From an uncultured Saprospiraceae bacterium (GTDB taxonomy: Bacteria; Bacteroidota; Bacteroidia; Chitinophagales; Saprospiraceae): a stretch of DNA of 27,624 nucleotides. Position numbers and translations under genes: made by a program. The stretch spans positions 1 to 27,624 of the forward strand of contig CAKUWM010000011.1 in NCBI GenBank assembly GCA_934699305.1. The letters run 5' to 3'. The stretch's first letter is position 1; each line of letters opens with the position of its first letter. This document shows positions 15,247 to 22,918 of the stretch, piece by piece. Below the pieces are notes generated by a model. The model did no database searches and was not told the origin of the DNA. It saw nothing but the letters and a program-made list of their open reading frames with translations.

Positions 15247-16941
15247 ATGGCCAATATATTTAGAAAGAAATCCATCGTATCTATCCTGAATGATGCTAAT
15301 GCCGGAATGGGGGATTCTCATGGCATGAGTCTTAAGCGAGTTCTTGGAGTCAGAGATCTTACTGCATTGGGAGTGGCAGCAGTTATTGGTGCAGGGATAT
15401 TTTCGAGTATTGGGAAGGCAGCATACGACGGTGGGCCGGGCGTTGTGTTTTTGTATATATTTACTGCGGTAGCATGTGGATTTGCGGCATTATGTTATGC
15501 CGAGTTTGCCTCTACGGTTCCTGTTTCAGGTAGTGCATACACCTATTCTTATGTTGCTTTCGGGGAGATATTTGCATGGATAATAGGATGGGATCTTCTC
15601 ATGGAGTATGCCATTGGAAATATTGCCGTAGCTATAAGTTGGAGTGATTATTTTACCAATTTGGTCAATAAGGCGGGTATTCATATACCGGATTGGCTGA
15701 CGATGGACTATATGACTGCACATGCGGGGTTTGAAAAGATACATGCTGCGCTTTCTTCCGGTGCCAATATTAATAGCCTTAGTTTGACGGAAGTGTCGCA
15801 ATATTATGCCTGGGTCAATGCTCCAATGCTTGGGTCTCTGCGGATGATAATCGACTTGCCTGCGATGCTGGTTGTTGTATTGATTACATATATTGTATAT
15901 GTCGGTATAAAGGAATCGCGTACAGCAAGCAATATCATGGTTGGTGTTAAATTAGCCATTATTCTATTAGTTATATTGATGGGGGCCTTCTTTATTAATA
16001 CGGACAACTGGTCTCCCTTTGTACCCAATGGGGCAAGTGGTATATTGAAGGGTGTTTCAGCGGTTTTCTTTGCATATATCGGATTTGACGCCATCAGTAC
16101 GACGGCAGAGGAATGTAAGGATCCGCAACGAGACTTGCCACGCGGTATGATATATGCCTTGATAATCTGTACGGTATTGTATGTCTTGGTCTCATTGGTT
16201 TTAACGGGAATGGTAAATTATACCCATCTCAATGTAGGCGACCCATTGGCAATGGTATTTGATGCCGTCAACATGAAGTTTATTGCTGCAATTGTTGCGG
16301 GTAGTGCCATCTTTGCTACTGCCGGTGTATTGTTGGTATTCCAATTGGGGCAGCCTCGTATATGGATGAGTATGAGCCGTGACGGCTTGTTGCCCCGTAT
16401 TTTTTCAAGGATACATCCGAAGTATGGAACGCCATCATTTTCAACGATATTAACGGGGTGTGTAGTGGCTTTACCTGCATTATTTCTCAACTTAGATATT
16501 GTATTGGCTTTGACGAGTATTGGGACTCTGTTTGCATTTGTCTTGGTGTGTGGTGGAATATTGGTTTTACAAATGCAGCCGGATCGTCCAGAGAGTAAGT
16601 TTAAGGTGCCATATATCAATGGGCAGTGGATTTATCCCATTGGGTTAGTAGCTACGGTGATAGCTACCTTATATTATTATCCCTATTATTTTAATGACTT
16701 ACTGACCATCGAAAGTTTTCCGATGATTATTTTTTGGATTGTAGCGACAGTGTTGGCTGGATATACAATCAAGAATAAATTTTCATTGATTCCTATCCTT
16801 GGGCTGGTGAGTTGTTTTTATTTGATGGCACAAGAAAGCCATACCAATTGGATGCGGTTTATTATATGGTTGATTATTGGCTTAGTTGTATATTTCTTAT
16901 ACGGCTTTACACATAGTAAGTTGGCGAAAAAGGGAGGCTGA
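15247..16941 (+). CDS. APC-superfamily amino acid permease (cationic amino acid transporter type)
   Basis: A 564-residue inner-membrane transporter with about 12 or more hydrophobic helices. The first helix has the APC motif VIGAGIFSSIG at 46-56 (unwound substrate-binding turn), preceded by LGVRDLTALGV, and helix 2-3 has the YAEFASTVPVSGSAYTY segment typical of the CAT/YfnA branch (TC 2.A.3.3). An insertion at about 145-195 between helices is longer than in small APC permeases. Substrate is probably an amino acid imported with protons; specificity is not readable. The gene is isolated between the tRNA and a convergent acyltransferase gene. ATG at 15247 follows GAATAGAG. Confidence 0.92.
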   Translation: MANIFRKKSIVSILNDANAGMGDSHGMSLKRVLGVRDLTALGVAAVIGAGIFSSIGKAAYDGGPGVVFLYIFTAVACGFAALCYAEFASTVPVSGSAYTYSYVAFGEIFAWIIGWDLLMEYAIGNIAVAISWSDYFTNLVNKAGIHIPDWLTMDYMTAHAGFEKIHAALSSGANINSLSLTEVSQYYAWVNAPMLGSLRMIIDLPAMLVVVLITYIVYVGIKESRTASNIMVGVKLAIILLVILMGAFFINTDNWSPFVPNGASGILKGVSAVFFAYIGFDAISTTAEECKDPQRDLPRGMIYALIICTVLYVLVSLVLTGMVNYTHLNVGDPLAMVFDAVNMKFIAAIVAGSAIFATAGVLLVFQLGQPRIWMSMSRDGLLPRIFSRIHPKYGTPSFSTILTGCVVALPALFLNLDIVLALTSIGTLFAFVLVCGGILVLQMQPDRPESKFKVPYINGQWIYPIGLVATVIATLYYYPYYFNDLLTIESFPMIIFWIVATVLAGYTIKNKFSLIPILGLVSCFYLMAQESHTNWMRFIIWLIIGLVVYFLYGFTHSKLAKKGG

Positions 16942-16972
16942 TATTGTGGGAGTAAGCCTTTGGAGGCTGTCG

Positions 16973-17851
16973 TTAATCTTCCCAAAAAGGATAAAAGTTA
17001 TACCATTGGTAAGGATAAAGATTGGCTTTTTCTTCCAACAAATACATATATTGTTGGAATAAATCTTCAGGGGACATACCGGTATAAGCTTGACTACAGC
17101 TGAATTGATAGTGATAGAGAGAATCTTTCATTGCATACACAAAAACTACAGGCACATTCAACTTGCTTCCCATAAAAAATGGACCCAATGGAAAGTGGGC
17201 AATTCTACCTAAAAATTTACTTTCTATTGTCCTCATTCCGGGCATATATCGGTCTGCATGCATACAGACTAAGCCTCCTGCTGCCAATGCATTTTTAATA
17301 TTAAAGATAAAAGTAGCATCATCGGAGATAGGGATGATGGAAAAGGATTTTCCTTCTGAGTGACGCTCAAGAAGTTTTTTAATCTTCTCTTCTTCGTTGT
17401 CTCTCATAACAATATGAATCGGTGCGTCGATACGGTAAAGCAGTTGACCTGCTATCTCCCAGTTGCCCAGATGAGCTCCGAGCAATAGGGCTCCTTTGCC
17501 AGTCGATGCAAGGCGGTGTAATTCTTGTTCGTTTTCAAAGTCAAATGTAATCCGATTCCCTTTACCTGCATACACGGCTAACTTATCGATAAGAGATTGG
17601 CCAAAATTGAGAAATGTTCTGTAACGATGACGGATAGAGGCGGGATTTGCTACCTGTAGTTGTTGAAAATACTCAATAAGGGAAATATTAGCCTTTTTAG
17701 AAAAAAACAGATAGAATGCAGCTACGGGGTAAAGAAGAAGATAGGAAAAAATAAGGGGAAGGTGTTGAATCCACCATAGAAAAATAGAAAAACCTGCCTT
17801 TCCGGCTTGTGATTGCCCACTCCACCTTTCAGTCATGCTTCTTTTAATCAA
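16973..17851 (-). CDS. LpxL/HtrB-family acyltransferase
   Basis: A 292-residue membrane-bound acyltransferase of the lipid A late-acyltransferase family, which moves an acyl chain from acyl-ACP to a lipid acceptor. A hydrophobic anchor covers about 21-50. The catalytic HLGNWE motif (H-x4-E, His127 and Glu132) is intact, and RYMPG near 201-205 and the QWYNFYPFW terminus are family features. Its ATG overlaps the TGA stop of the upstream acyl carrier protein gene as ATGA, so they are translationally coupled. In Bacteroidota such pairs also occur in aryl-polyene or flexirubin pathways, but no such cluster is in view. Substrate could be lipid A or another acyl-accepting lipid. Confidence 0.88.
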   Translation of the reverse strand: MIKRSMTERWSGQSQAGKAGFSIFLWWIQHLPLIFSYLLLYPVAAFYLFFSKKANISLIEYFQQLQVANPASIRHRYRTFLNFGQSLIDKLAVYAGKGNRITFDFENEQELHRLASTGKGALLLGAHLGNWEIAGQLLYRIDAPIHIVMRDNEEEKIKKLLERHSEGKSFSIIPISDDATFIFNIKNALAAGGLVCMHADRYMPGMRTIESKFLGRIAHFPLGPFFMGSKLNVPVVFVYAMKDSLYHYQFSCSQAYTGMSPEDLFQQYMYLLEEKANLYPYQWYNFYPFWED

Positions 17852-18105
17852 ATATCGACACTTTGCTGAAGCCTTTCATAAACATATTGGTAGAAGTCTT
17901 CAAAAGACTTTAGGTTGATGAAATCTTCGCCGGCCATCTTAAATCCGAAATTCCTCTCAATCAATACTACTAAATCCACAAAATCAAGACTATCAAGCCC
18001 TAAAGTATCTTTTATAATAGCATTGGGCGTAATGACGTTTGGGTCAACTTCAAATTCTTCTGCGAGAAAAGAATTTATTTTAGCAATCAATTGTGTTTTT
18101 TCCAT
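17848..18105 (-). CDS. Acyl carrier protein
   Basis: An 85-residue ACP. The phosphopantetheine site is LGLDSLDFVDL with Ser39. The upstream-extended frame to 18159 would add 18 residues with a non-ACP sequence; ATG at 18105 is preferred because helix 1 (EKTQLIAKINSFLAEEF) begins there and a good promoter sits just before it. This is not the main fatty-acid ACP by sequence feel (DSLDFVDLVVLIE rather than DSLDTVEL), and no fab genes are near. It overlaps the LpxL-like acyltransferase gene by four bases, so it probably delivers an acyl chain to that enzyme. Confidence 0.9.
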   Translation of the reverse strand: MEKTQLIAKINSFLAEEFEVDPNVITPNAIIKDTLGLDSLDFVDLVVLIERNFGFKMAGEDFINLKSFEDFYQYVYERLQQSVDI

Positions 18106-18109
18106 GGTG

Positions 18110-18139
18110 CAAATGTAATGAATAATTGAAATGTTCAAA
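18110..18139 (-). promoter_or_regulatory. Bacteroidota-type promoter of the ACP-acyltransferase operon
   Basis: On the minus strand TTTG (18139-18136) is followed after 18 nt by TACATTTG (18117-18110), a close match to the -33/-7 consensus. The -7 box ends only five bases before the ATG at 18105, which would give a leaderless or nearly leaderless transcript. Confidence 0.55.
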
Positions 18140-18212
18140 AAAGATAATTTTTCAGACATTTTAATTGATTCATTCAGTCATGAAAAAAAGTGTATTTTTT
18201 CCATATTAATCC

Positions 18213-18298
18213 CACATTCCGCATTAGACAAATGAGGAATCGATTGACAACACTCGTAATCAGCACTCTACCGTTTTTCAAAACCTCCACTGCTGAAT
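18213..18298. repeat. Diverged intergenic repeat, copy B
   Basis: The second copy of the sequence at 11085-11180, same orientation. The core at 18253-18298 aligns without gaps (38 of 46 identical), and the left part at 18213-18243 matches at 23 of 31. Arms AATCAGCA (18258-18265) and TGCTGAAT (18291-18298) are identical to copy A and can pair. Within the loop GTTTT and AAAAC can also pair. Confidence 0.6.
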
Positions 18299-18456
18299 TG
18301 CACCTAACTAAACCACAACAGGCGGAATGTCAAAGCCATGAGAATTCATTGTATTGTGACTATTGGGATTTCAGCACAGCAAAAAGTTAGCTTTTTATTT
18401 CTTAAAGAAACTATTGTACCTTTACAATGAATTCAGGTTAATAGAATAAAAAAAAT

Positions 18457-18975
18457 ATGCTCACGATACATTCTAATACAAAGCAAGAGGTCTTTGATTC
18501 AGTCGAATCTTATCTTAAATCGATACAGTTCCCATATAGAAGCTGTGATAACACAAGGCCATGGGGCGGGTTCTTTACCTTTGAAGAGTCATTGGCAAAA
18601 CAATTTATTGAGCAATTTTATAAGGACACACACATCCGTTTTGATGATTTTCCAAAGGGGGCATCTTTGAGTCCCAAGTTACTTATTGTTGCACCTAACA
18701 AACGCCTTAGCTGGCAGTATCATTTCAGGCGTGCTGAGGTGTGGCGATGTATTTTTGGAGATATAACTGTTGTTACCAGCGATACGGATGAAGAGAAGGA
18801 AAGAACATTCCTATCTACCGGCGAAATAGTTCAGTTGGAACAAAGAGAAAGGCATAGAATCATAGGGAATGACGGCTATGGTATTGTCGCTGAAATATGG
18901 CAACACATTGACCCGAATCATCCAAGTGATGAAGAAGATATTGTCCGGCTGCAGGACGACTTTGGCAGAAAATAA
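18457..18975 (+). CDS. Cupin-fold sugar-phosphate isomerase-like protein (type II mannose-6-phosphate isomerase family)
   Basis: A 172-residue single cupin domain like the C-terminal half of bifunctional GMP/PMI enzymes. RPWGGFFTF at 34-42, QYHFRRAEVW at 87-96 (His89 and Glu94 as metal ligands), ERHRI with His133, and EDIVRLQDDFGR at 160-171 match the family. The second His of the usual HxH metal motif appears to be Arg91, so metal binding or activity may differ; I believe this variant is common among Bacteroidota homologues labelled phosphoheptose isomerase, but cannot verify it. No nucleotidyltransferase half is present. The gene is monocistronic, convergent with the NTPase gene. Confidence 0.82.
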   Translation: MLTIHSNTKQEVFDSVESYLKSIQFPYRSCDNTRPWGGFFTFEESLAKQFIEQFYKDTHIRFDDFPKGASLSPKLLIVAPNKRLSWQYHFRRAEVWRCIFGDITVVTSDTDEEKERTFLSTGEIVQLEQRERHRIIGNDGYGIVAEIWQHIDPNHPSDEEDIVRLQDDFGRK

Positions 18976-19034
18976 AGGATAATCTGTGATGGCCTTGCGC
19001 AAAAAAAAATTGGAGCGAACTATTGGGGATAATT

Positions 19035-19514
19035 TTATTCTTTCCATTCTGAAAGGGAATAGCGCTGTAAGAAGTCATTCAACAAGTAATCTCGGACGAC
19101 AATCAAGAATAAGGGTTGCTCTTTATTTGCATCCATCGTGAGTATCAGTCGGTCGATGGCTTTTCCGAAACCTAATCCCTCTGTTTCTAATTTGCCATAT
19201 TCGTCTATGATAAAGTATTGATAATTTGAAGTATAAGCTTGCCGGATCAATGCATTTCCTATGTCAAACACTTTCAAAGACAATTTGAATCTTCCTATTG
19301 AAATGGAAGGCAGGTCAGAGTCTTCGTCCAATTGGAAGGGGTGGACTTTGTGTGTAGATAGGTCTATTAGGCACCTTTTGCCACCTATATCGGGAGTCAG
19401 GAAGCCTCCAGCCGATTTTCCTTCAAGCCATCGGTTAAGGAAAGATGTTTTTCCTGATCCGACAGTTCCGGTGATAACCCATAGCCTATTAGGCCAAATC
19501 ACTATTTTTCTCAC
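19035..19514 (-). CDS. THEP1-like P-loop NTPase
   Basis: A 159-residue cytoplasmic nucleoside-triphosphatase-like protein. Walker A GTVGSGKTS is at 16-24, the GGFLTP strand at 36-41, and Walker B FIIDEYGKLE at 101-110, which matches the VIDEIGKME motif of the THEP1 (DUF265) family. It lacks the ABC signature, so it is not an ABC ATPase. The GTG start at 19514 is not preceded by a clear Shine-Dalgarno; the frame overlaps the end of the upstream membrane protein gene by 26 nt, which suggests coupled translation. THEP1 proteins hydrolyse NTPs slowly in vitro; their physiological role is not established. Coupling here suggests action with the membrane partner. Confidence 0.82.
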   Translation of the reverse strand: MRKIVIWPNRLWVITGTVGSGKTSFLNRWLEGKSAGGFLTPDIGGKRCLIDLSTHKVHPFQLDEDSDLPSISIGRFKLSLKVFDIGNALIRQAYTSNYQYFIIDEYGKLETEGLGFGKAIDRLILTMDANKEQPLFLIVVRDYLLNDFLQRYSLSEWKE

Positions 19515-20487
19515 ACGTTAATACAATTAAAATCAAGATAAAATGGCGTATTCTGTTGATTCCCTTATAGTGAATACCGGTATAGGAGGCTGTTTGTAGA
19601 GCAAGGCGTCTCAGTTGGGGTATATCTTGTCTGATTTGCCGGATGATATTGGACATTTTATTGCTTTTGCCCTTTAAAAAACGGGTTAAAAGGGCTTTGA
19701 TAATCGGATTAACGACGCCCCACCAGAGTAGTATGATGACAATAGGCCTTATGATTAATTTCAAAATATTTATTCCTGAGAGATGAAAAAGCCATATAGA
19801 AGCAAAAAGAATTAAAGCCATAGATATCCACAACAAAGTTTTTCTTTTTTTCTTCTTTTTATGCGGTTCTGTTTCGGTTGATTGGATTGATGTTATGTCC
19901 GACTTGGGAATGTCTTTTATGCCGAACGGAATAAAATACGCCCAATGACCAATGATTGCCCCCCAGACTAAATATATCATGGTATAAAGAACAAGAATCC
20001 ATACCCCGTAAGATATTTCCGGATTGAGACCCAAGAGGTTTACGACATGTTGAGTAGTAGCATGAAATGAATCCCATAATGCATTGCCAAAGATGATGGT
20101 GAGTGTAAGCAGCTTTTGCAAGGCAGATTCTACCAGAGCCAAGGCTCCATATATCAAATAAACCGGATAAAATCGGGTCTGAAATAAAAAGAACAAAGCG
20201 CCTAACAGGCCTTGGAATCCTACAGCTAAATACGCAGTTACAGGCGTATGGGGGCTCAAGGCAAATTTCACACTTATGGCTACTAAGGTGGCATAAAGTA
20301 TTGCCCAGAAGGGTCTTTCCGCTGTAAAGCCAATACAGCACACGATTGTCACGGCTATTCCGCCCAATAGTATTCCTGAAAAAGGTATTTGTAAAGCATG
20401 AAGGATTCCGCCCAAAGTACATTCAGAAAATGCCCAAAGAGCTATTAGCTTAGAAACACTTAGTTGTATATGTGTACTTTCCCTCAA
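19489..20487 (-). CDS. Polytopic membrane protein paired with a THEP1-like NTPase
   Basis: A 332-residue membrane protein I cannot assign to a named family. The N-terminal 190 or so residues have about five or six hydrophobic helices with small-residue motifs (GGILHALQIPFSGILLGG) that recall ECF-transporter substrate-binding components. A charged cytoplasmic linker with HKKKKKRK follows at about 209-216, then two more helices, a basic helical stretch rich in Arg (about 270-300), and a final hydrophobic segment. The start is uncertain: no ATG is available, and TTG at 20487 is the first usual start codon after an upstream stop. It overlaps the NTPase gene by 26 nt, so a two-gene operon is clear. 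A transporter role is inference only. Confidence 0.7.
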   Translation of the reverse strand: MRESTHIQLSVSKLIALWAFSECTLGGILHALQIPFSGILLGGIAVTIVCCIGFTAERPFWAILYATLVAISVKFALSPHTPVTAYLAVGFQGLLGALFFLFQTRFYPVYLIYGALALVESALQKLLTLTIIFGNALWDSFHATTQHVVNLLGLNPEISYGVWILVLYTMIYLVWGAIIGHWAYFIPFGIKDIPKSDITSIQSTETEPHKKKKKRKTLLWISMALILFASIWLFHLSGINILKLIIRPIVIILLWWGVVNPIIKALLTRFLKGKSNKMSNIIRQIRQDIPQLRRLALQTASYTGIHYKGINRIRHFILILIVLTCEKNSDLA

Positions 20488-20547
20488 TATTTAAGAACAA
20501 TTGACAGAATTTGATTTAATAGTTTTCAAATTCCTCGTAGAATTCTT

Positions 20548-22689
20548 TTACAAATGTAGCTTAAAGTAGTCAATTACTTTTCTGATGAGATGAATTCTGT
20601 CTTTGCCCAGCACATTATGTTTGTGACCGGGATATACAAAGTAGTCCACCTGTTTTCCTTTTTTGACGCAACTTTCGATGTAATTGATGCTTTGCTGCCA
20701 GATAACGACGTCGTCTTCGCTGCCGTGAATCAAGAGCAATGGACCATTGAGTTGGTCGATATAGGAGAAAGTGCTTGCAGTCTTGTATCCATCCGGATTC
20801 TGCTCCGGTGTATCCATATATCGTTCGGTGTACATGATTTCGTACATATTCCAATCGGTTACTGGTCCGCCGGCTACAGCGGCATAAAACTTACCGGGTT
20901 GGCGGGTCATCATGCTGATGGTCATAAATCCACCAAAACTCCAGCCATGGACGCCTATTTTGTTGGCGTCAACGAAAGGTTTGCCCTGAATATAACGATA
21001 GCCTACCATTTGATCGTCGATCTCTGTCGTGCCGAGGCTTCTGTGGGTCACTTTTTCAAAGTTGATACCACGATTGGAAGAACCTCTATTGTCCACGGTA
21101 AAGAGTATAAAACCTTCATTAGCCATGGTGTACATCCATAGAGGAGCCTGTGCAAGACGTCCATTGCGAATCATCTGTGCGTGTGGCCCGCCATATACGT
21201 ATATTACAACCGGATATTTTTTGGAAGCATCAAAATTATATGGCAGGATTGTCCTTGCAAAAAGGCGACTACCATCATCCGCATATAAAGTATCGAGGAT
21301 TGTTTTGCCTAAATTATAGTCATTCAGTGGATCCTGGATGGTAAGAAGCGTCTGGACGGTATTTTTGGAGAGGTTTCTACAGGCATTAGTGCTGTTTTCG
21401 TTTAAGGCACTGTTGGATTCAAAGGCATATTTTCCGTCGTAAGAAATTTTAGCGTTATGCAGTCCGGGTAAATTGCTGAATTGTGTAACCTTTCCGGTGG
21501 AGATTTCAGATTGAAAGTATTGTAAATCGATCGAGTTGGGCATGATGCCTTGAAAGAAGACTTTTTTGTTCTTGTTGTCAAAGCCGAGGATTTGTGTGAC
21601 TTCAATGCCCTTGGTTAGTTGTCTGATTAATTCGCCTTCGTGGGTATAGAGGTAGAGGCTATTCCAGCTATCTCGCTTACTTTGTGCGATAAAGAGTGAG
21701 TTTTGTTGAGGGATGAAGGTGTATGGCACGAGAGGTTCGGTATATTGGAGGCTTTGTTCTTCATAGAGTGTTCTTATTTTATTGCCACGAACGGGATTAT
21801 AAGCATTGAAAGTGGTATGATTTTGATCCCTATTTATTTCAGCTATGTAAATTTCATTTCCATCTGGTGACCAGCAGATGTTAGTCAGATAGTGTTCCGG
21901 GTCGCCACCGGTTTCAAGGTAGGTTGTTTTTCCGGACGCAACATCAAATACACCAAGAGTGACGTGGTGGCTTTTTTGGCCTGCCATGGGATAGTAAATA
22001 TAATTAACCCTGGCCGGTGTAACAGACCAAATAGGGATGGGATATTTTTTTACCATGGATTGGTCCATGCGGAAGAAGGCAAGTTTCTCCCCGTTGGGAC
22101 TCCAGAAGGTACCTTTGTCGATACCAAATTCCTGGCGGTGTACAGACTCGCCATATACGATAGAGTCATTACCTTGAGCTACTTTCATGTCGCTACCGTC
22201 AGCAAGGCGGATGTATAGCGCCTGGTCTTTGACATAAGCAAGGCGATTGCTCTTGGGTGCAGCGTCGAGGAGATTAAGGTCTTGAGCAGGAGAGAATAAC
22301 TTCGTTATTTGCTTGGTTTTTGTGTTGAAGGAGACTTTTTGACTTCCAGAATTAAATTCAAAAATATTTATGTCGGAAACGGTAAAAAAGGGTACAGATT
22401 TTAATTCAGCCATATCGGACGCCTTCAAAATACCATTGACTGTGGAGACAAGGTCAAAAGAATCCGTACTATTCTTGGAAGGATTATAGGAATAAATATA
22501 ATTGACTCCTCTTTTGCTATAGTACAAAATATTGCTCTTAGGTGACCACTGTACATTGGACCAAGATGTGGGAGCGAGGTCTCTACCGCCCATTATAGCT
22601 TTGTCAAGTGTGAGCTCTTTTTTTTGTGAAAAACCGGTTAAATAACTAATACACGCTATTGTCAGGCTAAAAAGTTTGATTTTATTCAT
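20548..22689 (-). CDS. Dipeptidyl peptidase IV (S9B prolyl peptidase)
   Basis: A 713-residue exported serine peptidase that removes X-Pro or X-Ala dipeptides from peptide N-termini. A signal peptide covers 1-21. The N-terminal part is the DPP IV beta propeller, with HRQEFGIDKGTFWSP at 184-198 carrying the Glu that anchors the substrate amino group. The alpha/beta-hydrolase domain has YGGPHAQ near 499-505, nucleophile Ser584 in GWSFGG, the acid at Asp659 or 660 in HGSEDDVV, and His691 in YPGHKHNV. There is no T9SS tail, so it is probably periplasmic. Length is normal and all key residues are present. With the M64 peptidase and APC permease it fits peptide use as nutrient. Confidence 0.94.
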   Translation of the reverse strand: MNKIKLFSLTIACISYLTGFSQKKELTLDKAIMGGRDLAPTSWSNVQWSPKSNILYYSKRGVNYIYSYNPSKNSTDSFDLVSTVNGILKASDMAELKSVPFFTVSDINIFEFNSGSQKVSFNTKTKQITKLFSPAQDLNLLDAAPKSNRLAYVKDQALYIRLADGSDMKVAQGNDSIVYGESVHRQEFGIDKGTFWSPNGEKLAFFRMDQSMVKKYPIPIWSVTPARVNYIYYPMAGQKSHHVTLGVFDVASGKTTYLETGGDPEHYLTNICWSPDGNEIYIAEINRDQNHTTFNAYNPVRGNKIRTLYEEQSLQYTEPLVPYTFIPQQNSLFIAQSKRDSWNSLYLYTHEGELIRQLTKGIEVTQILGFDNKNKKVFFQGIMPNSIDLQYFQSEISTGKVTQFSNLPGLHNAKISYDGKYAFESNSALNENSTNACRNLSKNTVQTLLTIQDPLNDYNLGKTILDTLYADDGSRLFARTILPYNFDASKKYPVVIYVYGGPHAQMIRNGRLAQAPLWMYTMANEGFILFTVDNRGSSNRGINFEKVTHRSLGTTEIDDQMVGYRYIQGKPFVDANKIGVHGWSFGGFMTISMMTRQPGKFYAAVAGGPVTDWNMYEIMYTERYMDTPEQNPDGYKTASTFSYIDQLNGPLLLIHGSEDDVVIWQQSINYIESCVKKGKQVDYFVYPGHKHNVLGKDRIHLIRKVIDYFKLHL

Positions 22690-22918
22690 GAAAATTGCAA
22701 TTAATCAAATAATTAAAAATAAAAATACCGGTTGTATGATTCCACATTTTTCTAATTTGTAATTTGGATTAAATAGCCCAATATGTCTAAATGAAAAATC
22801 AAATCGGTATTAGGTAATGAATTTGCCATATTTGATTGAGTAAAATTAATGACTTTTATTGTAATTCTATATTTATATCTTGAATTATAACACCGAGTGA
22901 AAGAGGAAACCTTACTAT

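Larger units (their letters stand above)
18106..18456. other. 351-nt intergenic region with repeat copy B
   Basis: It holds the ACP promoter (18110-18139), repeat copy B (18213-18298), and a 9-bp inverted repeat ACATTCCGC / GCGGAATGT at 18214-18222 and 18322-18330 that encloses most of it. A TACCTTTA box at 18417-18424 could be a -7 element for the downstream cupin gene. Short reading frames on both strands (18190-18390 plus) have no family resemblance and I do not call them. Confidence 0.6.

Noticed and set aside
16955..16968. AGCCT-TTGG-AGGCT hairpin after the APC permease gene as a terminator
   Set aside because: Five pairs only and no T run on the plus strand; termination here is unproven.
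18190..18390. 66-codon plus-strand frame in the ACP-cupin gap
   Set aside because: It runs across the repeat copy B and the inverted repeats, has no ribosome-binding site and no family resemblance; the repeat explains the region better.
20590..21141. 183-codon plus-strand frame opposite the DPP IV gene
   Set aside because: It lies wholly antisense to the catalytic domain of an intact S9B peptidase and shows no domain features.
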